Shown here: in pieces, positions 43,646-52,167 of the stretch
Layout of the letters: the number at the start of each line of letters is the position of its first letter
Numbering within the stretch: the first letter of the stretch is position 1
Origin: Rhodopirellula europaea 6C
Lineage (GTDB): Bacteria; Planctomycetota; Planctomycetia; Pirellulales; Pirellulaceae
Reading direction: 5' to 3'
NCBI RefSeq assembly: GCF_000338295.1
Contig: NZ_ANMO01000006.1
Location: 1 to 64,000, forward strand
Length of the DNA: 64,000 bases
Made by a program: the position numbers and the translations under genes
Notes under the pieces: model-generated
Databases searched by the model: none
The model's input: only the letters and a program-made list of their open reading frames with translations
Told to the model about the DNA's origin: nothing

Positions 43646-44521
43646 TCACTCACCGGTTTCGGTATTTTCCGAACTGTCTGGGTCAGCAACCTCAGCTTCT
43701 GATTCAGCTAAATCCTGATCGCTCGGCGATGGACCCTTTCGCAGCATCTCCAACTTTTTATCGGGTTCGCCGTAGATGAGCACCGGGTTCTCCGGATCTT
43801 TCATCAGTTCGATTCGCTCGGGGGTTTCGTAGTCGTAGTCATCAAATGCGACTCGAACATGAGTCTTCCCGGCATCACCTCGAACCTGAAGGACGTAGTT
43901 GGTGTCCTCGATGCTGGTGTACTCATCGGTGAGTTCCCAGTCATAACTGACATAGCTGACCGTCCCCACTTCGCTTTTGATCGTTTCGTCTTCTTTGATC
44001 AACTCGTAAGTCTCATGTGACGACGTCGAATCAAACGGCACCGGGATGGTTTCGAGTTCGACGCGAGTGTCCAAATCGGTTTCATCGGGGACCCAATCCA
44101 CGCGGTCAAACCAAACCTCTTCTTTGTCGCTGACTTCCGCTCGAACGATTGCGTCGCCATCCGTTCCAACAACTCGGTAGAAATAGTTTTCGGTGTAGAT
44201 TGAATTGTCGAGATTGTGTTCTTCTGCGAATTCGATCGATTCGATTTCACCAACCTGCTCTCGGATGGTTTCATTTTCTGACAACGCGTACATCAATGCA
44301 TGAGGCGTCTCTTCGTCGTCAACCATGTAGTCGTAGTTGACCGCGTTGATTTCTTTGGCGAGTCGCTCGACCGCGTAGTACCCCAGCCCCAAAACACCGC
44401 CGCACATCAACAACATCGTCACGGAAACGATGGCGACGATGATGACGGTGTTCTTTGACGAGCCACCGGACGGCGAACTGGGGACCGGTTGGGTGTAAGG
44501 GGAATGGGGCGCGTGAGACAT
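43646..44521 (-). CDS. Membrane protein with two Coa1-like domains
   Basis: About 291 residues. A Pro/Ser-rich N-terminus, one membrane helix (VIIVAIVSVTMLLMCGGVLG), then two related beta-rich domains at ~85-170 and ~175-265. In each there is an E-x-x-I-x-x-x-V-G-x-[IV] start (NETIREQVGEIESI, DETIKSEVGTVSYV) and a V-x-G-[DT]-x-G-x-x-x-V-x-V block. The pattern matches cytochrome-c-oxidase assembly Coa1-like domains, so internal duplication is likely. Acidic C-terminus. The function is not known in bacteria. The ATG at 44521 precedes the membrane helix; 44617 is unsupported. Confidence 0.7.
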   Translation of the reverse strand: MSHAPHSPYTQPVPSSPSGGSSKNTVIIVAIVSVTMLLMCGGVLGLGYYAVERLAKEINAVNYDYMVDDEETPHALMYALSENETIREQVGEIESIEFAEEHNLDNSIYTENYFYRVVGTDGDAIVRAEVSDKEEVWFDRVDWVPDETDLDTRVELETIPVPFDSTSSHETYELIKEDETIKSEVGTVSYVSYDWELTDEYTSIEDTNYVLQVRGDAGKTHVRVAFDDYDYETPERIELMKDPENPVLIYGEPDKKLEMLRKGPSPSDQDLAESEAEVADPDSSENTETGE

Positions 44522-44582
44522 GAGCGAAGCTGCTGATCGAACGAGAGCCGAAAGAAAATGAGATGGCTCGGAGTATAAACAA

Positions 44583-44613
44583 AAACGGACTGGTGATTTC
44601 CACCAGCCCGTTT
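44583..44613 (-). terminator. Terminator of the htrA gene
   Basis: Read on the minus strand, AAACGG-CTGGTG and CACCAG-CCGTTT form a 12-bp stem with one mismatch and a 5-base loop, followed by T-rich sequence. It lies 29-60 bases downstream of the htrA stop at 44642. Confidence 0.75.
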
Positions 44614-44641
44614 GCATTCGTTTCGATTCAGCGTCGATCGA

Positions 44642-46138
44642 TCACTGCAGTGGCACGATCATTCGTGTATTTCCACGACGGATGATCAATCGCAAAGGAA
44701 TGCCTTGCCGTTTGGCTTCGGTGATGATCGCTTGCAAAGCGGTGACGGAGCTGACCGCGTTGCCACCGGCACTCTCGATCACGTCGCCCGCCAACAATCC
44801 GGACTCATCCGCGATACCGCCGTCCTCCACACTGACAACGATCAACCCCGAATCCATCCCGGCGTATCCGTAGCGTTGAGCGGACTCGGGCGTGATGGGT
44901 TCAAGCTTTGCGCCCAAGACGCTGCCGCCATTGAACATCGCCATCGCTTCGCTGGTTCGCTCCTGCAGATTGACGGTCTTGGTCAAAGTTTCGCCATCGC
45001 GATTGATCACCATCGAAACGCTCGCCCCGGGTGGGCGACTGGCGATGTAGTTGACCAATTGCGAGCTGCTGCGGACCTTCTTTCCATCAACACTGACAAC
45101 AACGTCACCCGGCTGCAAATTCGCGTTCGCCGCAGGCTGCTTGTCCAACACGCCTTGGATCAAAGCACCGTCGTTGACCTTCAAACCCATCTCTTCGACC
45201 AACTCGGGCGTCACGTCACGCACTTGGGCACCCAAGAAACCACGCCGTACTTGGCCGTACTCGATGATCGATGTCAGCACGGGACGAGCCAACGAGACCG
45301 GGATGGCGAATCCGATGCCGGCACTCGCTCCACTTCGCGAAAGGATCGCGGTGTTGATGCCGACCAATTCACCTCGCAAGTTCACCAGCGGGCCGCCTGA
45401 GTTACCCGGATTGATCGCCGCATCGGTCTGCAAGAAATCCTCGAATCCGTTGCCGTTGTTGACAATCCGGCGGTTGCGGTTCTTTCCGCTGATGATGCCC
45501 GCCGTCACGGTTTGATCCAATCCAAAGGGACTGCCGATCGCCAGCACCCAATCGCCAACTTGAATGGCGTCGGAGTCACCGAACGCGATCGCTCGCAGGT
45601 TATCGGCTTCGACCTTCAGAACGGCCAAATCAGTTTCAGGATCGGTTCCAACCACTTCCGCTTCCAAACGACGATCGTCGCTCAGTTCGACGTAAACTTC
45701 GTCGGCGTCTTCGACCACGTGATTGTTGGTCAGGATGTATCCGTCTTCTCGGACAATCACGCCACTGCCCTGGCCTTCTCGTTCAGGCATTTGACGGCCG
45801 CCTTGTGACGGATCCTCAAAGTACTTTTCAAATCCAGGCGGCAACTGGCTTCGCAGTCCCGGTGGCAATCGACTCGCAACTGCCTTCGCGGAAGTCTTGG
45901 AACTGACGCTGACGACGCTGGGTCGCATCGCTTCGGCAACCGTTCGAAACGATGCCGACAAATCTTGAGCCGTGTTGAGCCCTTGGCCCGGATCGATCGC
46001 ACCGGCTCGCGGAGTCGTTTGATCTGCCATCGCGTCTGACCGCAACCCATCCGGCAGGCTCATCACAACGGCGGCGGTCAGCGTGGCGACCCACAAACTT
46101 CCCAAAGCAAAACTGACTGGTTTCCATTGATTACGCAT
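44642..46138 (-). CDS. DegP/HtrA-family serine protease
   Basis: 498 residues from the ATG at 46138. A signal-anchor (VSFALGSLWVATLTAAVVMS) is followed by the trypsin-like domain with triad His in YILTNNHVVEDADEVYVEL, Asp in DPETDLAVLKVEA and Ser in INPGNSGGPLVNLRG. Two PDZ domains follow (RRGFLGAQVRDVTPELVEEM, then GDVVVSVDGKKVRSS; the second with YAGMDSGLIVVSVEDGG). Length and two PDZ domains fit DegP/DegQ. It degrades misfolded envelope proteins. It has its own terminator and likely its own promoter. Confidence 0.93.
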   Translation of the reverse strand: MRNQWKPVSFALGSLWVATLTAAVVMSLPDGLRSDAMADQTTPRAGAIDPGQGLNTAQDLSASFRTVAEAMRPSVVSVSSKTSAKAVASRLPPGLRSQLPPGFEKYFEDPSQGGRQMPEREGQGSGVIVREDGYILTNNHVVEDADEVYVELSDDRRLEAEVVGTDPETDLAVLKVEADNLRAIAFGDSDAIQVGDWVLAIGSPFGLDQTVTAGIISGKNRNRRIVNNGNGFEDFLQTDAAINPGNSGGPLVNLRGELVGINTAILSRSGASAGIGFAIPVSLARPVLTSIIEYGQVRRGFLGAQVRDVTPELVEEMGLKVNDGALIQGVLDKQPAANANLQPGDVVVSVDGKKVRSSSQLVNYIASRPPGASVSMVINRDGETLTKTVNLQERTSEAMAMFNGGSVLGAKLEPITPESAQRYGYAGMDSGLIVVSVEDGGIADESGLLAGDVIESAGGNAVSSVTALQAIITEAKRQGIPLRLIIRRGNTRMIVPLQ

Positions 46139-46717
46139 CGTGAGAGTGTTCTCCAAAGGGGGATGGGCGGGTGAGTGATATTTCGCTCGTACCGTGGCGA
46201 AGTCAACGCAATGTTTCGCGACCTCGTCCAAACATTTTCCATGAGTTGCACGCATCCGAATCGCGGACGCTCCCATGAGTTTTCGAGAGCAGTACTACAG
46301 CGACCGGTGCCCATTTGGTTCACTTTGAACCGGAGACAAGTTGTCGAAAACGTTTCCGCTCCCCGACGATGTGGTGACCTGGCCTGGTCCGAGATGTGCG
46401 GGGACTGGACGACAGATCAATCGAGTCGTCTGCGAGGCACGACGTCGTTGATCGCTTGGTCGTTTTGCAGACAACGGGAGCGCCACCGGTGCGACGACCG
46501 TCACTTTCTGATCGCGAATCGATCGTGTTTGCGACGAGGATCGTCATGACGAATGTCAAAATAGGAAAGCTGACCCGCATCGACGCATGAAACTCCCTTT
46601 CAAGCCGGTGAGGGAAAACTAAATTCCGCTCGACAGTCCTCACGGGACTTTGCTAGCATGCAGCCTGAACATGTTGCGGGTGCCAACATGCCCAACGCGG
46701 TAGGAAACCACGATCCA
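46139..46717. other. Intergenic region between htrA and glgC
   Basis: 579 bases. No convincing gene. A weak minus-strand frame at 46320-46580 would encode 86 residues with a hydrophobic start (SFPILTFVMTILVANT), but it lacks a ribosome site and its codons look unlike neighbours; I treat it as unproven. Promoters of the divergent htrA and glgC must lie here. Confidence 0.4.
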
Positions 46718-47998
46718 ATGATGCGACAAACAGTAACTGTGATTCTGGCCGGAGGTCGTGGTTCACGACTCGAACCACTCACACGGGATCGCGCCAAACC
46801 AGCGGTCCCCATTGGTGGTGCCTACCGCATCATCGACTTTGTGCTGAGCAATTGCCTGAACAGCGATATGCGGCGATTGTTGCTGCTGACGCAGTACAAA
46901 GCTCAATCGTTGGACCGGCACATCAACGTGGCGTGGCGGAATTACTTCTGCCGCGAATTGGGCGAATTCATCGACGTTGTGCCACCGCAACAACGCATTG
47001 ATGACAATTGGTACCAAGGCACCGCCGACGCGGTTTACCAAAACATTTACGCAATCGAGCGGGAAGCACCCGAGTACGTGGTGATTTTGGCAGGTGACCA
47101 CCTGTACAAGATGAACTACGAATCGATGGTCAATTTCCATCATCGCAAAGGCGCCGATGTCACAGTGGGCGCTTTGCGTGTCAGTCGCGAAGAAGCGAGA
47201 CAGTTCGGCGTGATGCAGGTCGACACCGACAATCGGTTGGTCGAATTCCAGGAAAAACCGGAAAACCCGCGTCCAACGCTCGACGATCCGGATGTTTGTT
47301 TGGCATCAATGGGCATCTACGTCTTCAACACTCGTTTCTTGTTCGAGCGATTGTGTGATGACGCGACTCAACCCGACAGCGAGCACGACTTCGGAAAAAA
47401 CATCATCCCCGGCGCGATCGAAGACAGCCAAGTTTTCGCGTTTCCATTCACCGATGAAAATCGCAAACGAGACGCGTACTGGCGTGACGTCGGTACACTC
47501 GAAGCCTACTACGAAGCCAACATGGACTTGGTCGGCGTCGATCCTCAATTGAATCTCTACGATCGACAGTGGCCGATCCGCTCTTTCCAACCGCAACTGC
47601 CACCACCAAAGTTTGTCTTCGGAAGCGAAGGTCGATCGTCACGTCGCGGTGAAGCTCTCGATTCAATCGTTTGCCAAGGCGCGATCATTAGCGGTGGCTG
47701 CGTTCGGCGGAGCATCATCGGCACAGGCTGCCGCATCAACAGCTACGCTCAAGTTGAAGACAGCATTCTTTTCGATGATGTCAACGTTGGACGGCACAGT
47801 CGCATTCGACGTGCAATCATTGACAAGGGAGTTCAAATCCCACCCGAAACGGAAATTGGATATGATCTGGCACTGGATCGTGCTCGTGGGCTAACAGTGA
47901 CCGATAGTGGACTCGTTGTGATAGCGCGCGGCGAGATGATCGCTTCGCCGGTATCCACCAATGGATCGCATGATCCGACATCCAGCTTGACTTCCTAA
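46718..47998 (+). CDS. glgC: Glucose-1-phosphate adenylyltransferase
   Basis: About 426 residues. The nucleotidyltransferase motif GGRGSRLEPLTRDRAKPAVP, then GGAYRIIDFVLSNCLNSD, the product-binding region WYQGTADAVYQNIYAIE and LAGDHLYKMNY, DVGTLEAYYEANMDLVG, and the C-terminal left-handed beta-helix (GCRINSYAQVEDSILFDDVN). It makes ADP-glucose for glycogen. No other glg gene is adjacent. I chose the ATG at 46718 that begins the family-typical start; 46658 adds 20 residues. Confidence 0.93.
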   Translation: MMRQTVTVILAGGRGSRLEPLTRDRAKPAVPIGGAYRIIDFVLSNCLNSDMRRLLLLTQYKAQSLDRHINVAWRNYFCRELGEFIDVVPPQQRIDDNWYQGTADAVYQNIYAIEREAPEYVVILAGDHLYKMNYESMVNFHHRKGADVTVGALRVSREEARQFGVMQVDTDNRLVEFQEKPENPRPTLDDPDVCLASMGIYVFNTRFLFERLCDDATQPDSEHDFGKNIIPGAIEDSQVFAFPFTDENRKRDAYWRDVGTLEAYYEANMDLVGVDPQLNLYDRQWPIRSFQPQLPPPKFVFGSEGRSSRRGEALDSIVCQGAIISGGCVRRSIIGTGCRINSYAQVEDSILFDDVNVGRHSRIRRAIIDKGVQIPPETEIGYDLALDRARGLTVTDSGLVVIARGEMIASPVSTNGSHDPTSSLTS

Positions 47999-48049
47999 CC
48001 GTGGCTTTCGGCAACTGCCGAGGGCTTCCTCGAAACCCTCCGCTGTGCC

Positions 48050-49018
48050 GTGAACCCGTCATTGATCGCCGCCGGTTTCTTTTTTGCCGCGGTCTTGATT
48101 GCAATCGGTTACCTCCTCGGACGTCGACGCGCCAAAGTCGCGACGGCGATCCCGCAAGGACCGATCATCCAAGAGGACGAGCGTCAACGCATGCTGGGCT
48201 TGCTCGAAGGCCTGTCGCGTTGGACCAACGAGTACTCCGGCAACGTTTCGAACTACCAAAGCGAACTGGGCGAACTCAGTGACGCGATGCGGATCAGTCT
48301 GCAGCAGTCGCGATCCGGCGCCGCTCGCAATGGCAGGGCGAATGAAAATCAACAAGCCAGCGATGCGAGAATGGTGACGTTGATCAATCAGATCATGTCG
48401 ACGAACACCGAGTTGCAAACACGGTTGGAAGCCGCTGAGCAACAACTCGAAGAACAAACCGAACAAATCCAGTCCTACCTCACCGAAGCTCGCACGGACG
48501 GTCTGACAGGTCTGTTCAATCGACGAGCCTTCGACAAGAAACTCGACGAATTGTTCTCGGCCTACCGAGCCGGTGGCAAGTCGTTCACGTTGATTTTGAT
48601 GGACATCGATCACTTCAAGATGATCAACGATACACATGGTCACCCGATCGGCGACATCGTCTTACAACAGATCTCGCAACGACTCGGCCATGGAATGCAA
48701 GACGCCGAGATCGTGTCGCGATTCGGCGGCGAAGAATTCGCGATTCTGACGCATCTGCCGATTCGAGCCGCTGCCGACAAGGTCAACAAACTGCGAGACC
48801 GCATCGCCAACGAACCCGTCGATGCGGGGTCAACCGAGTTGCAAGTCACATTGAGCGTTGGACTGAGCACGCCACAAGAAGACTTGGTCATCGGTCCGAT
48901 TGTTCGTCGTGCCGACGAGGCCCTTTATTCGGCCAAGAACATGGGACGAAACCGCGTCTACTTCAACGACGGCAATGGTGCACAATTGATCAACGCTCCC
49001 GAAGTCATTCGCTCATAA
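48050..49018 (+). CDS. Membrane-anchored diguanylate cyclase (GGDEF)
   Basis: 322 residues from a GTG at 48050. An N-terminal membrane helix (LIAAGFFFAAVLIAIGYLLG), a coiled-coil-like linker (~90-150, ELQTRLEAAEQQLEEQTEQI), then a GGDEF domain: DGLTGLFNRRAFDKKLDELF, LILMDIDHFKMINDTHG, and the active site RFGGEEF. It makes c-di-GMP from two GTP. The inhibitory I-site R-x-x-D expected nine bases... residues before GGEEF reads QDAE, so product inhibition is probably absent. It lies 51 bases after glgC. Confidence 0.93.
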   Translation: MNPSLIAAGFFFAAVLIAIGYLLGRRRAKVATAIPQGPIIQEDERQRMLGLLEGLSRWTNEYSGNVSNYQSELGELSDAMRISLQQSRSGAARNGRANENQQASDARMVTLINQIMSTNTELQTRLEAAEQQLEEQTEQIQSYLTEARTDGLTGLFNRRAFDKKLDELFSAYRAGGKSFTLILMDIDHFKMINDTHGHPIGDIVLQQISQRLGHGMQDAEIVSRFGGEEFAILTHLPIRAAADKVNKLRDRIANEPVDAGSTELQVTLSVGLSTPQEDLVIGPIVRRADEALYSAKNMGRNRVYFNDGNGAQLINAPEVIRS

Positions 49019-49058
49019 AATCGCTCGCCGAATCGAATCCCAAACCGGCGATCGGCAA

Positions 49059-49970
49059 TCACTTTCCCGCCAGCAACCGCGCCGGGTTGGTGCGCGTCCA
49101 AGTTCGGATGCGGGCTTCCTCGATCTTCAATTCCGTGCGTAGCTTTTCAGCCATCGTTTGAACGGAAGTTGCACATCCGGCAAAGTGCGTTCGACACTCG
49201 GCCCATGCCGCACCGTCGGCGTCGACATGAACGTTTTGGCCCGCCAACGCATAGGTGCCCGGCCCTAATCCAGCCGCACTGATCGCGTCGCTAACGATGA
49301 CGATGTTCTCCTCAGGCACGCACTGCAAATAGTTGCCCAAGGCCATCATTGGGATATGAAATCCATCGGCAATGAAACTGATCGACAACCGCGAAGCTCG
49401 TGACAGAACTCGCTGCACGATGTTGTCGTGACGAGGAACCTGTGATGGACATGCGTTGCCCAAGTGCGTGAACATGGACAATCCCGCATCAATCGCGACG
49501 TCAAGTTCATCCAGGCTCGCGTTGGTATGTCCCGCCGCGACGATGATTCCGCGATCGTGCAACCAACGCGTCGTGACACCGTCAGGATCTTGCTCCGGTG
49601 CAAGCGTGACCAAACGAACGTGACCACGGCCCGCGTCCAGCAATCGCCCAGCGTCCTCGATGGTCGCCGCACGAATCTCTGACTTCGGATGAGCCCCCGC
49701 GTAGCCATCCAACGGCGACAAAAACGGTCCTTCGACATGAATTCCCGCAATCGTCTTGGCGATGTCACTGTCCGCTTCGATGGCATCAACAATTCGGCTG
49801 ATCCGAGCGCACATGGCATCCATCGAATCCGTGATCACCGTGGCCAGACACCGATCGACATCGTGCGAACGCATGACGTCACATGCGTGCTGAACCTGCT
49901 CGGTTGAAAGTTCGTTCCCGTTGAAGTCCACGCCGGCATAGCCGTTGACTTGAAGATCGACGTGGTTCAA
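49059..49970 (-). CDS. nagA: N-acetylglucosamine-6-phosphate deacetylase
   Basis: 303 residues, slightly short of the ~380 of most NagA. An amidohydrolase barrel: VDLQVNGYAGVDFNGNELST at the start, the metal glutamate in GIHVEGPFLSPLDGYAGAHP, then VAAGHTNASLDELDVAIDAG, TAH-like THLGNACPSQVPRHD and the catalytic Asp in IVSDAISAAGLGPG. It lacks the small beta-sandwich cap at the N-terminus that typical NagA has, so it is a minimal form. It removes acetate from GlcNAc-6-P. It overlaps nagB by four bases and is the second gene of the pair. Confidence 0.88.
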   Translation of the reverse strand: MNHVDLQVNGYAGVDFNGNELSTEQVQHACDVMRSHDVDRCLATVITDSMDAMCARISRIVDAIEADSDIAKTIAGIHVEGPFLSPLDGYAGAHPKSEIRAATIEDAGRLLDAGRGHVRLVTLAPEQDPDGVTTRWLHDRGIIVAAGHTNASLDELDVAIDAGLSMFTHLGNACPSQVPRHDNIVQRVLSRASRLSISFIADGFHIPMMALGNYLQCVPEENIVIVSDAISAAGLGPGTYALAGQNVHVDADGAAWAECRTHFAGCATSVQTMAEKLRTELKIEEARIRTWTRTNPARLLAGK

Positions 49971-50746
49971 CTGCCAGGCTCCATCGAATTTCGAACGTCG
50001 CGATTCAGCTCGGCCGACGAAGCGATGTCGATGATCAGCGTCACGTTGGGATGCTGATGAAGGGCCGACGCTGGGACCATCGGATCATTGACGACCGCCA
50101 ATGTTTTCGCGACCGCTTCGGCTTTCTGGGCATCCGGGACCGAACAGAAAATCTGCCGCGATTTCAGGATCTGCTGAACAGACATGCTGATCGCTTGCGT
50201 CGGGACTTCCTCGAGCGATGAGAACCATCCTTCGCCGACTTGTTGTTCACGACAACGTTGATCCAAATCCACCAGCAAATACGGTTCGGTCGTGGTCAAG
50301 TCGGCCGGTGGGTCGTTGAACGCAAGGTGCGCGTTCTCACCGATTCCCACCAAGGACACGTCGATTCGAGTTTGCCGCAACAAATCGCCAACTCGTTTCA
50401 TCGTTTCCGCAGGATCTTCGTCCCCGCGAAGGTAATGAAACGCTCCCGGCGAAACCTTTTCAACAAATCGTTCACGAAGGTATTTGCAAAACGATGCGGG
50501 ATGATCCGGCGATACACCAACGTATTCATCCAGATGGAAACCGGTCACCTTCGACCAATCGATGCCGGGTTGTTCGGCCAAAGAGGCCAAAACTTCGAAC
50601 TGGGAAGCGCCCGTTGCAACGACGATATTGGCATGACCGAACTCACTCAGAGCCATTCGGATCGAGTCGGCAGCATTTCGGCCCACCCAGAGCCCCATTT
50701 CGAAGCGGTCAGCGGCTAGGATCTTGTTCAACATTGGCGGTCGCAT
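49967..50746 (-). CDS. nagB: Glucosamine-6-phosphate deaminase
   Basis: 259 residues, usual NagB length. Motifs: VVATGASQFEVLASLAEQPG, the proton-relay aspartate in GFHLDEYVGVSPDHPASF, and the active-site block VSLVGIGENAHLAFNDPPAD. It converts GlcN-6-P to fructose-6-P and ammonia. Together with nagA this is amino-sugar recycling, for example of peptidoglycan or chitin. ATG at 50746 touches the divergent start of the transporter; the ATG at 50734 leaves more room for a promoter. Confidence 0.92.
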   Translation of the reverse strand: MRPPMLNKILAADRFEMGLWVGRNAADSIRMALSEFGHANIVVATGASQFEVLASLAEQPGIDWSKVTGFHLDEYVGVSPDHPASFCKYLRERFVEKVSPGAFHYLRGDEDPAETMKRVGDLLRQTRIDVSLVGIGENAHLAFNDPPADLTTTEPYLLVDLDQRCREQQVGEGWFSSLEEVPTQAISMSVQQILKSRQIFCSVPDAQKAEAVAKTLAVVNDPMVPASALHQHPNVTLIIDIASSAELNRDVRNSMEPGS

Positions 50747-50788
50747 GTGGCGGCTAACAAATCATTTGTTCATCGACAAGGCTTCATT

Positions 50789-52102
50789 GTGACACAGCCG
50801 GTAGCAGTAAACGAGAGTGGTTGGAAACGATACCGTCGAATTGGCCCTGCCATCGTCGTCGCGGCCGTCGTTCTTGGGCCCGGCAGCATCGTCAGCGCCA
50901 GCCGCGTTGCCTGCGGAGAAGGCTTTGATTTGCTTTGGATTGTCCCGCTCGCAGGAATTCTGATGATCGGCATGACCGCCGCCGCGATGACGATTGGTGT
51001 CTGCAAAGAAAATACTTTGTGCGGTCTGGTTGCCGATCGTTTTGGACGCTGGGCCGCCTGGGTCGTCGGATTGTCGCTATTGATCGCGATCACGTTGTTT
51101 CAAGCATCCAACAACAACGCGATGTGGATGGCAGTCAGCGGATTCATTGGCCACGAAACCGTGAACAAATGGTCAACACTCGGACGCGCATCGGGCTTGT
51201 TGCTTTTCAACGGAGGCATCATCGCACTTGTGTGGCTCGGCCGGCGTGATCTGTATCGATGGATCGAACGTGCAATGGCGTTCCTCGTCGGTGCAATGGT
51301 CTTGTCGTTTGGTGCCAGTATGTTTGCATCAGCGCCTGACTGGGGCGATGTGATCGGCGGATTGATCCCCAGCCTCCCGGCATCGGAACCAACGCTGACA
51401 AGCGATGCGGAAGCAGTCGCGAGTTCAGACAACGCATCGATCGCGTGGCTGAGCATGGCGGCATTGGTCGCAACAACGTTTTCGGTCGCGGGAGCGTTCT
51501 ACCAGTCCTACCAAGTCAAAGAAAAAGGTTGGAAACGCGAAAACCTGTCGACTGGGTTAGTCGATGTCTTCGTTGGCATCTCATCCCTGGCGCTGATCAC
51601 CGGAATGATTTATGTCACGGCCGCCACGGCACTGCACGGCAACATCGCACCCGCAGATCTGACCGATGCATCCGTCGTTGCCCTTTCGCTCGAACCACTG
51701 TTTGGATCGTGGGCTCGAATCGTCTTTTCAATCGGTATTTTTGCGGGAGCGGCCAGTTCTTTCCTGGTCAACGCGCTGATTGGCGGCGTCGTTTTCTGCG
51801 ACGCGATTGGAACGGACTGCCGAGTCTCATCGCGACCGGTTCAACGAGCCACAATCGCGGCATTGCTCGCCGGATGGGCCGTCGCCAGCCTCGCTGCACT
51901 GACGGAAGTTGACTTGGTCAGCTTCATCGTCATCGCACAGTCGTTGACCGTCCTTTGCTTTCCGCTGCTCGCTGGTGTGATCGTTTGGCAGTTGCACACC
52001 TTGGATCGTAAAGACGTCGCTTGGCCAATCAAAGTGTTGGCCTGGATCGGATTGGCGGTCGTGATCGCCCTCTCGCTGAAAACACTCAGCGGATTGATCT
52101 GA
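50789..52102 (+). CDS. Atypical Nramp-family metal transporter
   Basis: About 437 residues, ~11 membrane helices. The overall pattern is NRAMP, but the key metal motifs are changed. The helix-1 D-P-G-N reads GPGSIVSASRVACGEGFDLL, and the helix-6 M-P-H reads SVAGAFYQSYQVKEKGW. So Mn2+/Fe2+ transport by the usual ligands is doubtful. Similar sequences are a known non-canonical clade. GTG at 50789 is the most plausible start; GTG at 50747 would leave no gap from nagB. Confidence 0.8.
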   Translation: MTQPVAVNESGWKRYRRIGPAIVVAAVVLGPGSIVSASRVACGEGFDLLWIVPLAGILMIGMTAAAMTIGVCKENTLCGLVADRFGRWAAWVVGLSLLIAITLFQASNNNAMWMAVSGFIGHETVNKWSTLGRASGLLLFNGGIIALVWLGRRDLYRWIERAMAFLVGAMVLSFGASMFASAPDWGDVIGGLIPSLPASEPTLTSDAEAVASSDNASIAWLSMAALVATTFSVAGAFYQSYQVKEKGWKRENLSTGLVDVFVGISSLALITGMIYVTAATALHGNIAPADLTDASVVALSLEPLFGSWARIVFSIGIFAGAASSFLVNALIGGVVFCDAIGTDCRVSSRPVQRATIAALLAGWAVASLAALTEVDLVSFIVIAQSLTVLCFPLLAGVIVWQLHTLDRKDVAWPIKVLAWIGLAVVIALSLKTLSGLI

Positions 52103-52107
52103 GTGTT
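52081..52107. terminator. Hairpin over the transporter stop codon
   Basis: AACACTCAG (52081-52089) and CTGAGTGTT (52099-52107) form a perfect 9-bp stem whose right arm holds the TGA stop at 52100-52102. A second palindrome, CGCGATCG-AG-CGATCGCG at 52123-52140, follows. They sit between convergent genes and fit transcription termination in both directions. Confidence 0.6.
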
Positions 52108-52167
52108 CTCGTGTTGAAACAACGCGATCGAGCGATCGCGTGAGTGACCTCGAGACAGCTGGCTAAA

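Noticed and set aside
46320-46580. Possible small secreted protein, minus strand, 86 residues
   Set aside because: It has a hydrophobic start but no ribosome site and no recognisable family; not enough support for a CDS.
52123-52140. GCGATCGC-type palindrome resembling the cyanobacterial HIP1 site
   Set aside because: Occurs once with a 2-base centre between convergent genes; better read as part of a terminator pair.
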